From positions 1 through 6,709 of the forward strand of contig JAJRTP010000441.1 of assembly GCA_024278255.1 (NCBI GenBank): a stretch of DNA of 6,709 nt, read 5' to 3'. Every line of letters begins with the position of its first letter. Positions within the stretch are counted from its first letter, which is position 1. This document shows positions 1-4,754 of this stretch, one piece after another. A program made the position numbers and the translations under genes. The notes beneath the pieces were generated by a model, which was not told where the DNA came from, made no database searches, and saw nothing but the letters and a program-made list of their open reading frames with translations. The DNA comes from Chloroflexota bacterium (GTDB lineage: Bacteria > Chloroflexota > Anaerolineae > Promineifilales > Promineifilaceae).

Positions 1-2
1 AT

Positions 3-542
3 AATGATCCCATGGCTTTGATTCGCCTCTTTAACGAACCGGCCGGACAGGAATATCTGGTCGAGCAGGGTGTCCCGGCTGAATTTGTGGAAAAACTGCC
101 GCTTTTGGGTATTTCCAGTGTGGCTAATCTGCTGGCGGCCATCAAAACAGCAAAGTATTATGAGATGAACGGCCGTGACGTAATCATCACCGTAGCCACC
201 GACTCGATGGAAATGTACCAGAGCCGTTTGGTTGAATTAACAGAAGAAGAAGGTGAATTTACGCCAATGGATGCCGCCGCTGCCTTTGCCCGGAGTTTGC
301 AAGGTATCACGACCGATGCCATGCAGGAATTGTCCTATGTGGATCGCAAGCGTATTCACAATTTGAAATACTTCACCTGGGTTGAGCAGCAAGGCAAAAC
401 TTACGAAGAAATCCAGGCGCAGTGGTATGATGATGATTACTGGACGAGTATTCATGGTCATGTGGACGAGATGGATGCTCTGATTGATGCCTTTAATGAA
501 CGAGTAGGGCTGCTACCCAAGTTGTTGTCAGAATCTCAGTAA
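3..542 (+). CDS. PLP-dependent fold-type II enzyme (cysteine synthase/threonine dehydratase superfamily), C-terminal fragment
   Basis: The frame is open to the left edge of the window (codons Asn-Asp-Pro precede the first Met at 12), so the gene is probably cut by the window and the Met at 12 is internal. Stop TAA is at 540-542. Counting from that Met, GIS at residues 33-35 followed by an Ala-rich helix, then ITVATDSMEMYQS near 59-71, aligns with GISAAAAV...VTVLPDNGLKYLS at the C-terminus of the cysteine synthase at 3470-4423. In this fold the Ser of that GIS sits at the PLP ring nitrogen. The downstream part (RKRIHNLKYFTWVEQQGKT, then an acidic, aromatic tail) resembles the long form annotated as 'PLP-dependent protein subunit beta' in Chloroflexota and Actinobacteria, recalled from family knowledge. 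The catalytic Lys lies outside the window, so the reaction cannot be assigned. It is followed by a palindromic repeat and an intrinsic terminator. Confidence 0.75.
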   Translation, partial: NDPMALIRLFNEPAGQEYLVEQGVPAEFVEKLPLLGISSVANLLAAIKTAKYYEMNGRDVIITVATDSMEMYQSRLVELTEEEGEFTPMDAAAAFARSLQGITTDAMQELSYVDRKRIHNLKYFTWVEQQGKTYEEIQAQWYDDDYWTSIHGHVDEMDALIDAFNERVGLLPKLLSESQ

Positions 543-567
543 GCACTCGTAAATTACTTCCCGCTTT

Positions 568-600
568 AGAAGTTCAACTTCTCTGAAAAGTTGAACTTCT
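568..600. repeat. Double-palindrome repeat, copy 1
   Basis: AGAAGTTCAACTTCT (568-582) is an odd palindrome centred on C575. After a 4-nt spacer it is followed by a near-inverted copy ending GTTGAACTTCT (586-600). Outer arms 568-580 and 588-600 are perfectly complementary over 13 bp. A better-preserved copy lies at 5500-5532. No T-run follows on either strand, so it is not a standard intrinsic terminator. It begins 26 nt after a stop codon. Confidence 0.85.
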
Positions 601-617
601 TGAGCGAATTGAAACAG

Positions 618-658
618 CAGATTGCTGGCAGGATGTATCTGTCAGCAATCTGTTTTTT
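618..658 (+). terminator. Intrinsic terminator of the upstream PLP-enzyme gene
   Basis: CAGATTGCTG (618-627) pairs perfectly with CAGCAATCTG (643-652). The helix can be extended inward to about 632/638 with G-U wobbles, leaving a loop near 633-637. Six T residues follow directly (653-658). This is a textbook rho-independent terminator for transcription entering from the left. Confidence 0.92.
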
Positions 659-682
659 ATGCCGCATATTGCCCTCAAAATA

Positions 683-691
683 TGCTACAAT
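683..691 (+). promoter_or_regulatory. Putative extended -10 promoter for the STAS-like gene
   Basis: TG-c-TACAAT matches an extended -10 element (TGn plus TACAAT, 5/6 to consensus). No convincing -35 sits at 16-18 bp; TTGCCC at 669-674 is too close. It lies between the terminator and the gene, and predicts a transcription start near 698 and a leader of about 60 nt. Confidence 0.45.
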
Positions 692-759
692 GTGGCTGCG
701 TAAACGTATAGCTGGGTAACAATGTCTGATAAAATTATTTCGTTGAGGGATTTTTGGCA

Positions 760-1143
760 ATGGGTGATTCCAAGTCTTCGATAAGCCTGCACCCGGACGG
801 TTACATTGAAATTGTTTTTGAGGGAGTCGTTCGTTCCCCACGCCTGGAGGAGTTGATTGAGGAAACCCACCGTTTGTCGGAGGAGTTTGGGCCGATTAAC
901 GTTTTGATTGACGGCCGTAACGGGTCCACCAGCCGCACTGCCCGCAGTTTTTCCACCATGATGCGTATGGGACGGTTCCCAAACGTAACCCATCTCATTA
1001 TTCTCACTACAGATGATCCTGCCAGAATAGACGCAATTCGCGGGCCAGGCGTAGTCACCTCCATTTTGACGGCGGCGCTCGGTTTCCGCCCCATCTACAC
1101 CAGCGATGAAGCGGAAGCCCGCCGCCTGGCAGCCCAGAGATAA
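760..1143 (+). CDS. Small STAS/SpoIIAA-like domain protein
   Basis: 127 residues, cytosolic, with no signal peptide or membrane segment. ATG at 760 is preferred over TTG at 754 because the purine-rich GAGGGA (745-750) is 9 nt upstream of it but only 3 nt from the TTG. The pattern of an N-terminal beta-hairpin (GYIEIVFEGVV), an amphipathic helix (RLEELIEETHRLSEEF), a buried strand INVLIDGRNG, a helix, then strand THLIILTT and a C-terminal helix resembles STAS/SpoIIAA-like folds, which often act in protein-protein switching. No phosphorylatable Ser site or partner kinase can be assigned. It has its own probable promoter and is convergent with moeZ, so a link to sulfur metabolism is not implied. 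Function is unknown; the fold call is inferred from pattern only. Confidence 0.7.
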   Translation: MGDSKSSISLHPDGYIEIVFEGVVRSPRLEELIEETHRLSEEFGPINVLIDGRNGSTSRTARSFSTMMRMGRFPNVTHLIILTTDDPARIDAIRGPGVVTSILTAALGFRPIYTSDEAEARRLAAQR

Positions 1144-1144
1144 A

Positions 1145-1198
1145 GTAACCGCGGTATCCCTACCGCGCAAATACACGCGGTAAGGATACCGCGGCTAC
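1145..1198. repeat. GC-rich double-palindrome hairpin between convergent genes
   Basis: Arms 1145-1167 and 1176-1198 are complementary over 23 bp with two mismatches; the loop is CAAATACA (1168-1175). Each arm is itself a palindrome: CGCGGTA-TCCC-TACCGCG on the left and CGCGGTA-AGGA-TACCGCG on the right. It begins 1 nt after the STAS-like stop and ends 3 nt before the moeZ stop. This is an ideal place for a bidirectional terminator, but neither side has a T-run. It may be a mobile palindromic repeat adopted for that role. Confidence 0.85.
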
Positions 1199-1201
1199 AG
1201 T

Positions 1202-2416
1202 CTAATAAACAGGCAGTGATTTATCCACCTCTTGTGCCCAGCGGTTGATGCCGCCGTCCAAGTTCCACAGTTTTTGGAAGCCGTGCTGCTGTAATTGACG
1301 TATAACGGCCGCACTGCGCGCCCCGCTGCGACACTGCACCACAATTTCCCTGGCCGTATCCAGTTCATTCATACGATCCAACACTTGCCCCTGGGGAATG
1401 AGGATAGCGCCCAACGGTTCCAGGTTGGAGATGTCCCATTCGTGCGGTTCGCGCACGTCCAGGATAAGCAGGTCGCTGCCGGCGTCCAGTCTGGTTTTGA
1501 GTTCTTGGGGCGTGATTTGGGGTACGGCCGTGCCATTTCCCGTGTCTGCGCCAACGTACAAACTGTGATCGTGGGCCGGCATCCCGCAAAACTGCTCGTA
1601 ATCAATCAACTCCGTAATCGTCCGGTTCTCGCCGCAAATGGGGCAGTTGGGATTTTTGCGCAGGCGCACCTGGTCAAACTCCATATTTAGGGCGTCGTAC
1701 AGGAGCAAACGGCCGATCAGCGGTTCGCCGATCCCCAGAATAAGTTTGATTGCTTCCGTCGCCTGAATCGCCCCAATTGTGCCCGGCAGGATGCCCAGCA
1801 CACCCCCCTCGGCGCAGGAAGGCACCAGCCCCGGCGGCGGCGGTTCGGGGAAGAGGCAACGGTAGCACGGCCCTTCCTCGGCATAAAAGACGGACGCCTG
1901 CCCTTCAAAGCGGAAGATGCTGCCGTAGACGTTCGGTTTGCCCAGCAGCACGCAGGCGTCGTTGGTCAGGTAACGGGTGGGGAAGTTGTCTGTACCGTCA
2001 ATGATGATGTCGTAAGGCTCAAACAGTTCCAAAGCGTTGGCCGAGGTGAGGGGGATTTCGTAGGTGTCCACCTGAACGTGAGGGTTGATGTCCAGCATCG
2101 TTTCTTTGGCGCTTTCCAGTTTGGGACGGCCCACGTCTTTGGTGCCGTGGATGATTTGCCGCTGGAGGTTCGTGTAATCCACCACGTCGTAATCCACCAG
2201 ACCAATGCGCCCCACGCCGGCGGCGGTCAGATAGAGGGCCAGGGGGGATCCCAGCCCGCCCGCGCCAATCAGCAGGACGCTGGCAGCCTTCAGTTTTTTC
2301 TGCCCGGCCATGCCTACTTCGGGCATGATCAGGTGGCGGCTGTAGCGCTGTACTTCTTCGTGAGAGAGGGTGATGTCGGCTACGGCCGTAGGGTCTATCA
2401 ACTCTTTAATGCTCAT
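1202..2416 (-). CDS. moeZ: MoeZ-type sulfur carrier adenylyltransferase/sulfurtransferase
   Basis: 404 residues with the two domains of MoeZ/Uba4. The E1-like ThiF/MoeB domain (about 18-275) has the nucleotide loop GAGGLGS (51-57), the acidic DYDVVD and the Arg-Gln pair in NLQRQ (83-87), LDGTDN-like IDGTDN (139-144), and two zinc pairs, C184/C187 and C258/C261. C201 in PSCAEGG is at the E1-type cysteine position. The C-terminal rhodanese domain (about 298-404) has DVREPHEW and the persulfide loop CRSGARS with C362. It should adenylate the CysO C-terminus and transfer rhodanese-bound sulfur to make the thiocarboxylate. The start overlaps the cysO stop by 4 nt (ATGA), indicating translational coupling; its Shine-Dalgarno GGAGG lies inside the cysO Gly-Gly codons (2426-2430), 9 nt upstream. 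moeB is a possible alternative name, but the rhodanese fusion and operon favour moeZ. Confidence 0.93.
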   Translation of the reverse strand: MSIKELIDPTAVADITLSHEEVQRYSRHLIMPEVGMAGQKKLKAASVLLIGAGGLGSPLALYLTAAGVGRIGLVDYDVVDYTNLQRQIIHGTKDVGRPKLESAKETMLDINPHVQVDTYEIPLTSANALELFEPYDIIIDGTDNFPTRYLTNDACVLLGKPNVYGSIFRFEGQASVFYAEEGPCYRCLFPEPPPPGLVPSCAEGGVLGILPGTIGAIQATEAIKLILGIGEPLIGRLLLYDALNMEFDQVRLRKNPNCPICGENRTITELIDYEQFCGMPAHDHSLYVGADTGNGTAVPQITPQELKTRLDAGSDLLILDVREPHEWDISNLEPLGAILIPQGQVLDRMNELDTAREIVVQCRSGARSAAVIRQLQQHGFQKLWNLDGGINRWAQEVDKSLPVY

Positions 2417-2691
2417 ATCAGCCGCCCTCCCGCAATCGAAGGAATAATCATCAAGGTATCATTCTCGCTAATTTCGGTATCGGCCCCATCCAGGTAGCGC
2501 ACGTCTTCCTGGTTGAGGTAGATGTTGACAAAGCTGCGCAAGTCGTCACCCTCAAAAAGGTGCTGGCGCAGATCGGGGTATTGTTCTGTCAGGTTGCTCA
2601 GGGCCGCACCGACAGTGCCGCCGTCTGCGCTAACGGATGCGTTGTTGCCGGTGTACGGCCGTAATGGGGTAGGAATACGAATTGTTGCCAT
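2413..2691 (-). CDS. cysO: CysO-like ubiquitin-fold sulfur carrier protein with C-terminal extension
   Basis: 92 residues of MoaD/ThiS fold. The stretches IPTPLRPYTG (6-15), FVNIYLNQEDVRYLDG (54-69) and the ending IIPSIAGG strongly resemble M. tuberculosis CysO, recalled from memory. The carrier is thiocarboxylated on its terminal Gly and donates sulfur for cysteine synthesis in the cytosol. Unlike M. tuberculosis CysO, the protein does not end at G88-G89 but carries R90-L91-I92, which must be removed before adenylation is possible. An excellent SD AAGGAG (2698-2703) is 6 nt before the ATG, within the 16-nt gap after mec. The 3' end overlaps moeZ by 4 nt. The order mec-cysO matches the mycobacterial cluster. 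Other MoaD-family roles are possible, but the neighbours argue for cysteine synthesis. Confidence 0.92.
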   Translation of the reverse strand: MATIRIPTPLRPYTGNNASVSADGGTVGAALSNLTEQYPDLRQHLFEGDDLRSFVNIYLNQEDVRYLDGADTEISENDTLMIIPSIAGGRLI

Positions 2692-2707
2692 TTTTATCTC
2701 CTTGTTC

Positions 2708-3136
2708 TTATATCTCTAAAATTTCTTCTTCAATAAAACCAGACCGATCCTCGGCCAACTGCCAGGACTGGCTGTAGGTAGGTTCTCTTTTGAGGACCTG
2801 GGTAATCAGATAGGAATAGCCGGGCCAACTGGCCCAGGCCAGGTCGCGGGGCGAGGCCACTGGCACGTCGTCCGGATGGCTGTGGAAAATGCCGATGACG
2901 TCCAGGCCGTTCAGCATGGCGTCCAGTTCCGCTTGCTGCCAGGCCTGGGGATCAATGCTGAAGCGGATCGGTTTTTCCGCCTCATTGGGCCAGACGTTTT
3001 CCATGGGGCGGATTTCGGTCACGATATTGTCTCCATTTTCCGCCCGCCCCAGGAGCAGCCCACAGCCCTCATACGGGTACGAAGCCGCACCGTGGGCTTT
3101 GATTTGGTTGTGGATTTCCTTCGTTAATTTCAGCAT
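2708..3136 (-). CDS. mec: Mec-type JAMM/MPN+ zinc metallopeptidase (CysO-cysteine hydrolase)
   Basis: 142 residues, a single JAB/MPN+ domain. The full JAMM signature is present: catalytic E23 in YPYEGCGLLLG, then H85-S-H87, seven residues, S95, two residues, D98 (HSHPDDVPVASPRD). Both His and the Asp bind zinc. In M. tuberculosis, Mec cleaves cysteine from the CysO-cysteine adduct; in the quinolobactin pathway the related QbsD trims residues after a carrier's Gly-Gly. Given the RLI tail of the neighbouring CysO, this enzyme may do both jobs (inference). It is the first gene of an operon with cysO and moeZ, downstream of a SAM-I riboswitch. The SD GAGG (minus strand 3144-3141) is only 4-5 nt from the ATG, and the base of a large hairpin sits 2 nt upstream of it. 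Confidence 0.93.
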   Translation of the reverse strand: MLKLTKEIHNQIKAHGAASYPYEGCGLLLGRAENGDNIVTEIRPMENVWPNEAEKPIRFSIDPQAWQQAELDAMLNGLDVIGIFHSHPDDVPVASPRDLAWASWPGYSYLITQVLKREPTYSQSWQLAEDRSGFIEEEILEI

Positions 3137-3146
3137 AGTTCCTCTG

Positions 3147-3210
3147 TAGTGCCGGGCACGGGGTAAAACAAGTTGGCTGTTAAAGGCCGTTTACCCCGTG
3201 CCAGGCACTA
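3147..3210. repeat. Long inverted repeat in the mec 5' leader
   Basis: Arms 3147-3167 and 3190-3210 are 21 bp with a single mismatch (G3155 faces A3203, where T would pair perfectly with A); the loop is 22 nt. Each arm contains an odd palindrome GTGCC-n-GGCAC next to GGGGTAAA. On the minus strand the first arm abuts, by one base, the U-tract of the riboswitch terminator, and the second arm ends just before the mec Shine-Dalgarno. It looks like a genomic palindromic repeat inserted into the leader; a role in mRNA stability or translation is possible but unproven. Confidence 0.88.
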
Positions 3211-3241
3211 AAAAACGCCTTCCCCAAAAGATGAGAAGACG
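3210..3241 (-). terminator. Riboswitch expression-platform terminator upstream of mec
   Basis: On the minus strand, CGTCTTCTC (3241-3233) pairs with GGGAAGGCG (3224-3216) over 9 bp including two G-U pairs, with an 8-nt loop, followed by six T (3215-3210). Its 5' arm overlaps the strand 3237-3228 that is the alternative partner of the riboswitch P1 3' strand, so this terminator and the antiterminator are mutually exclusive. Confidence 0.88.
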
Positions 3242-3275
3242 TCTGGCTGATACAGTCAGACCCGGTTCTCATCTT
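3228..3275 (-). promoter_or_regulatory. SAM riboswitch antiterminator helix
   Basis: Minus-strand AAGATGAGAA (3275-3266) is perfectly complementary over 10 bp to TTCTCATCTT (3237-3228). The helix encloses a small inner hairpin GTCTG-A-CTG-TAT-CAG-C-CAGAC. The first strand contains the 3' side of P1 (GATGAGA, 3273-3267) and the second contains part of the terminator 5' arm. Without SAM this helix should form and allow read-through. With SAM, P1 captures the first strand and termination follows. Confidence 0.85.
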
Positions 3276-3375
3276 CCAGAGATTTGTTATTTCTCTGCCG
3301 GATTTAGCACCATTTCCCAAATTGGGCGGTTGCTGAGGTGTCATCGGGCCGGTCCCTCGACCTCTCTTGATAAGA
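3267..3375 (-). ncRNA. SAM-I (S-box) riboswitch aptamer controlling mec-cysO-moeZ
   Basis: The minus strand reads TCTTATC-AAGAG-AGG (3375-3361), then GAGGGACCGGCCCGATGA, CAGCAACC, GGTGCTAAATCC and a P4 hairpin AGAG/CTCT, closing with GATGAGA. These are the conserved SAM-I blocks in order: P1 5' strand, P2 with its kink-turn, P3, the J3/4 GGTGCTAA element, P4 and P1 3' strand. P1 is 7 bp (TCTTATC with GATGAGA, one G-U). The length of about 109 nt is typical. It senses S-adenosylmethionine and normally turns sulfur-assimilation genes off when SAM is abundant. A promoter lies upstream and a complete terminator/antiterminator platform downstream. Confidence 0.97.
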
Positions 3376-3405
3376 TGGGTTTGCATTATTTTGTTGTTGG
3401 CCGCC

Positions 3406-3434
3406 ATCTTAACAAAAGAGTGGAGGAACGTCAA
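3406..3434 (-). promoter_or_regulatory. Promoter of the riboswitch-mec-cysO-moeZ transcript
   Basis: On the minus strand, -35 TTGACG (3434-3429) and -10 TAAGAT (3411-3406) are separated by 17 bp. Initiation near 3399 would place about 24 nt before the aptamer. It lies between the cysM1 stop and the riboswitch, so the operon need not depend on read-through from cysM1. Confidence 0.7.
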
Positions 3435-3469
3435 TGACAAGTTGCCCAAAATTGTGTTTGGGTAATTAT

Positions 3470-4423
3470 TCAATCGTCCCAAAAAGGATCGCTCAAATAC
3501 TTTAGGCCATTGTCCGGCAAGACGGTGACGATGATGCCTTCATCAATCTGGCGGGCTACCTGGATGACGGCCGTAACTGCCGCCGCCGCCGAGATGCCCA
3601 CAAACAACCCTTCCTGCCGGGCCAGAAAGCGGGCCATCTCGTAAGCATCTTCTGTGCGGACGGTGATTTGTTCGTTAGCCATGCTTTCATCGTATATGCC
3701 GGGCTGGAGGGAGGTTGCCATGTGCTTGAGACCCTCCAGGCCGTGAAAGGGGCCGTCCGGCTGCATGGCGATGGTTTGGATGGCCGGATTGTAGGTTTTC
3801 AGGCGGCGGGCTGTGCCGGTGAAGGTACCGCCGGTACCCAATCCGGCAACAAAATGGGTGATACGGCCGTAACTCTGTTGCCAAATCTCCGCGCCAGTCG
3901 TGTGGTAATGCGCCTGCCAATTGGCCGAATTGTTGTACTGATTGGCGTAAAACAGTGTCGGGTCATCCGCCGCCAGCCGCCGCGCCGCCAGGATAGCCCC
4001 ATCCGAGCCTTCCAGCGGATCGGTGAAGATCAGTTCCGCGCCGTAAGCCTTGAGGATGGCGATACGTTCCGGGCTGGCATTGGCCGGCAGGGTGAGCATA
4101 ACGCGGTAGCCCCGTGCCGCCGCCAGCATGGCGTAGGCGATGCCCATGTTGCCGGAAGTAGAATCCAGCAAAGTCATGCCAGGACGCAGTTGGCCGTGCG
4201 CTTCGGCGGTGAGGATGATGTTGAGAGCGGCCCGGTCTTTGACGGAGCCGCTGGGATTGTACCATTCCGCTTTGGCGTAAAGCTGCACGGTGTCGGGAAT
4301 GTCGTGGGCTACGGCCGTGCGCCGCAGTCGCAGCAGCGGGGTGTGGCCCACGTGGCTTTCCAGACTGTCAGATAAAATTTGCTGAGGAGCAAAGGGTGTG
4401 TGTGTTTCGATTGTAGATAACAT
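3470..4423 (-). CDS. cysM: Cysteine synthase family PLP enzyme, paralog 1 (CysM-like)
   Basis: 317 residues, cytosolic fold-type II PLP enzyme making cysteine by beta-replacement on an activated serine. Visible motifs are the Schiff-base Lys K62 in NPSGSVKDRA, the substrate loop STSGN (88-92), the PLP-phosphate loop GTGGT (196-200), S278 at the pyridine nitrogen in GISAAAA, and the terminal PDNGLKYLS. The ATG at 4423 is chosen: a TTG at 4468 in the same frame lies inside the U-tract of the leader terminator, while an AGGA sits about 11 nt before 4423 and the N-terminus then matches paralog 2. It lies just upstream of mec-cysO-moeZ, so CysO-thiocarboxylate is the likely sulfur donor, with O-phosphoserine as probable acceptor by analogy to M. 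tuberculosis CysM. Use of O-acetylserine and free sulfide cannot be excluded. It has its own promoter and an attenuator-like leader. Confidence 0.9.
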   Translation of the reverse strand: MLSTIETHTPFAPQQILSDSLESHVGHTPLLRLRRTAVAHDIPDTVQLYAKAEWYNPSGSVKDRAALNIILTAEAHGQLRPGMTLLDSTSGNMGIAYAMLAAARGYRVMLTLPANASPERIAILKAYGAELIFTDPLEGSDGAILAARRLAADDPTLFYANQYNNSANWQAHYHTTGAEIWQQSYGRITHFVAGLGTGGTFTGTARRLKTYNPAIQTIAMQPDGPFHGLEGLKHMATSLQPGIYDESMANEQITVRTEDAYEMARFLARQEGLFVGISAAAAVTAVIQVARQIDEGIIVTVLPDNGLKYLSDPFWDD

Positions 4424-4466
4424 ATTGCAACTGTTCCTGATTAAAAGATTGACGATGGGGACATAC

Positions 4467-4495
4467 AAAAAACGGCCGTACCCGAAGGTGCGCCA
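4467..4495 (-). terminator. Leader (attenuator) terminator upstream of cysM1
   Basis: On the minus strand TGGCGCACC (4495-4487), a TTCG loop closed by C-G, and GGTACGGCCG (4482-4473) fold into a stem with one mismatch and one bulge, followed directly by six T (4472-4467). It lies roughly 150-175 nt after the predicted transcription start and about 45 nt before the cysM1 ATG. Its 3' arm contains an ACGGCCGT octamer, which can alternatively pair with another copy at 4526-4533 over 11 bp. Confidence 0.75.
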
Positions 4496-4513
4496 GACTG
4501 CAATCTTGCGACT

Positions 4514-4588
4514 GCGAGGGTGGCTACGGCCGTTTGTCTCTGTTCGTTATCGTCTCAGGAATAGAACAACGGCCGTTAGCGCCCTCGC
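4514..4588 (-). promoter_or_regulatory. Candidate leader helix competing with the cysM1 attenuator
   Basis: Minus-strand GCGAGGG (4588-4582) pairs with CCCTCGC (4520-4514). After a symmetric 5-by-5 nt internal loop, octamer ACGGCCGT plus one base (4576-4568) pairs with the octamer copy at 4534-4526. The outer strand lies in the last codons of the small leader ORF. Ribosome position on that ORF could therefore decide whether the 4526-4533 octamer stays in this helix or pairs with the terminator octamer at 4472-4479. Confidence 0.5.
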
Positions 4589-4617
4589 TCCATACACCTG
4601 CAATATTGTCCATTCAT
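4576..4617 (-). CDS. Cys-containing leader peptide upstream of cysM1
   Basis: A 13-codon ORF, MNGQYCRCMERGR, with stop TAA at 4578-4576. Cys codons TGC and TGT are codons 6 and 8. It starts about 27 nt after the predicted transcription start; a weak SD-like AGG lies 8 nt before the ATG. Two Cys codons in 13 are modestly unusual alone. The case rests on location ahead of a terminator and a cysteine synthase. An overlapping ORF from ATG 4613 with a single Cys is an alternative. Cysteine-codon leader ORFs acting as attenuators are known in mycobacteria. Confidence 0.5.
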   Translation of the reverse strand: MNGQYCRCMERGR

Positions 4618-4650
4618 AAGGAAAACCTGTTATCGAATCGTTATACTTTC

Positions 4651-4678
4651 AGTATAGCAACGCTTTTCATGGCGTCAA
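4651..4678 (-). promoter_or_regulatory. Strong sigma-70-type promoter of cysM1
   Basis: On the minus strand -35 TTGACG (4678-4673) and -10 TATACT (4656-4651) are separated by 16 bp. The predicted start near 4644 gives a leader of about 220 nt before the cysM1 ATG at 4423, which holds the leader ORF, three ACGGCCGT octamers and an intrinsic terminator. Confidence 0.8.
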
Positions 4679-4733
4679 GGGTCTGATTTGCCAAAAGTTA
4701 GATGGGGCGGGGTTGGATATTCTTACCAATGTA

Positions 4734-4754
4734 GGGCGATTTTTAAAATCGCCC
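4734..4754. repeat. Palindrome across the lysoplasmalogenase stop codon
   Basis: GGGCGATTTT (4734-4743) and AAAATCGCCC (4745-4754) form perfect 10-bp arms around one central base. The TAA stop of the minus-strand gene (4745-4743) lies at the centre. No T-run follows, so termination is uncertain. The last codons (Gly-Arg-Phe) are contributed by the palindrome. Confidence 0.8.

Noticed and set aside
722..784. Small plus-strand ORF MSDKIISLRDFWQWVIPSLR overlapping the STAS-like start
   Set aside because: No Shine-Dalgarno and no amino-acid bias; it probably arises by chance in the leader.
685..1176. 163-codon minus-strand ORF over the STAS-like gene
   Set aside because: It runs through the plus-strand promoter and gene and the 1145 hairpin, and has no domain pattern or ribosome site.
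3452..3469. CCCAAAATTGTGTTTGGG-like small hairpin after the cysM1 stop as a terminator
   Set aside because: The 6-7 bp AT-rich stem around 3446-3463 has no following T-run on the minus strand, so read-through or another mechanism is as likely.
3180..3482. 100-codon minus-strand ORF between cysM1 and mec
   Set aside because: It is the translation of the SAM-I riboswitch, its promoter and terminator, not a protein gene.
3668..4375. 235-codon plus-strand ORF antisense to cysM1, with a similar 253-codon ORF at 5689-6450 antisense to paralog 2
   Set aside because: Both lie wholly within well-supported enzymes, have low-complexity Gly/Arg/Val-rich translations and no ribosome site. They mirror each other because the paralogs do.
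4424..4468. N-terminal extension of cysM1 from a TTG at 4468
   Set aside because: The TTG is inside the U-tract of the leader terminator, and the extra 15 residues have no match in paralog 2.
4424..4644. T-box riboswitch in the cysM1 leader
   Set aside because: The conserved T-box antiterminator bulge sequence (TGGNACCGCG) is not present; the Cys-codon leader ORF model fits better.
4704..4716. G-rich GGGGCGGGGTTGG as a G-quadruplex
   Set aside because: Only two G4 runs and one GG are present, with no fourth run nearby.
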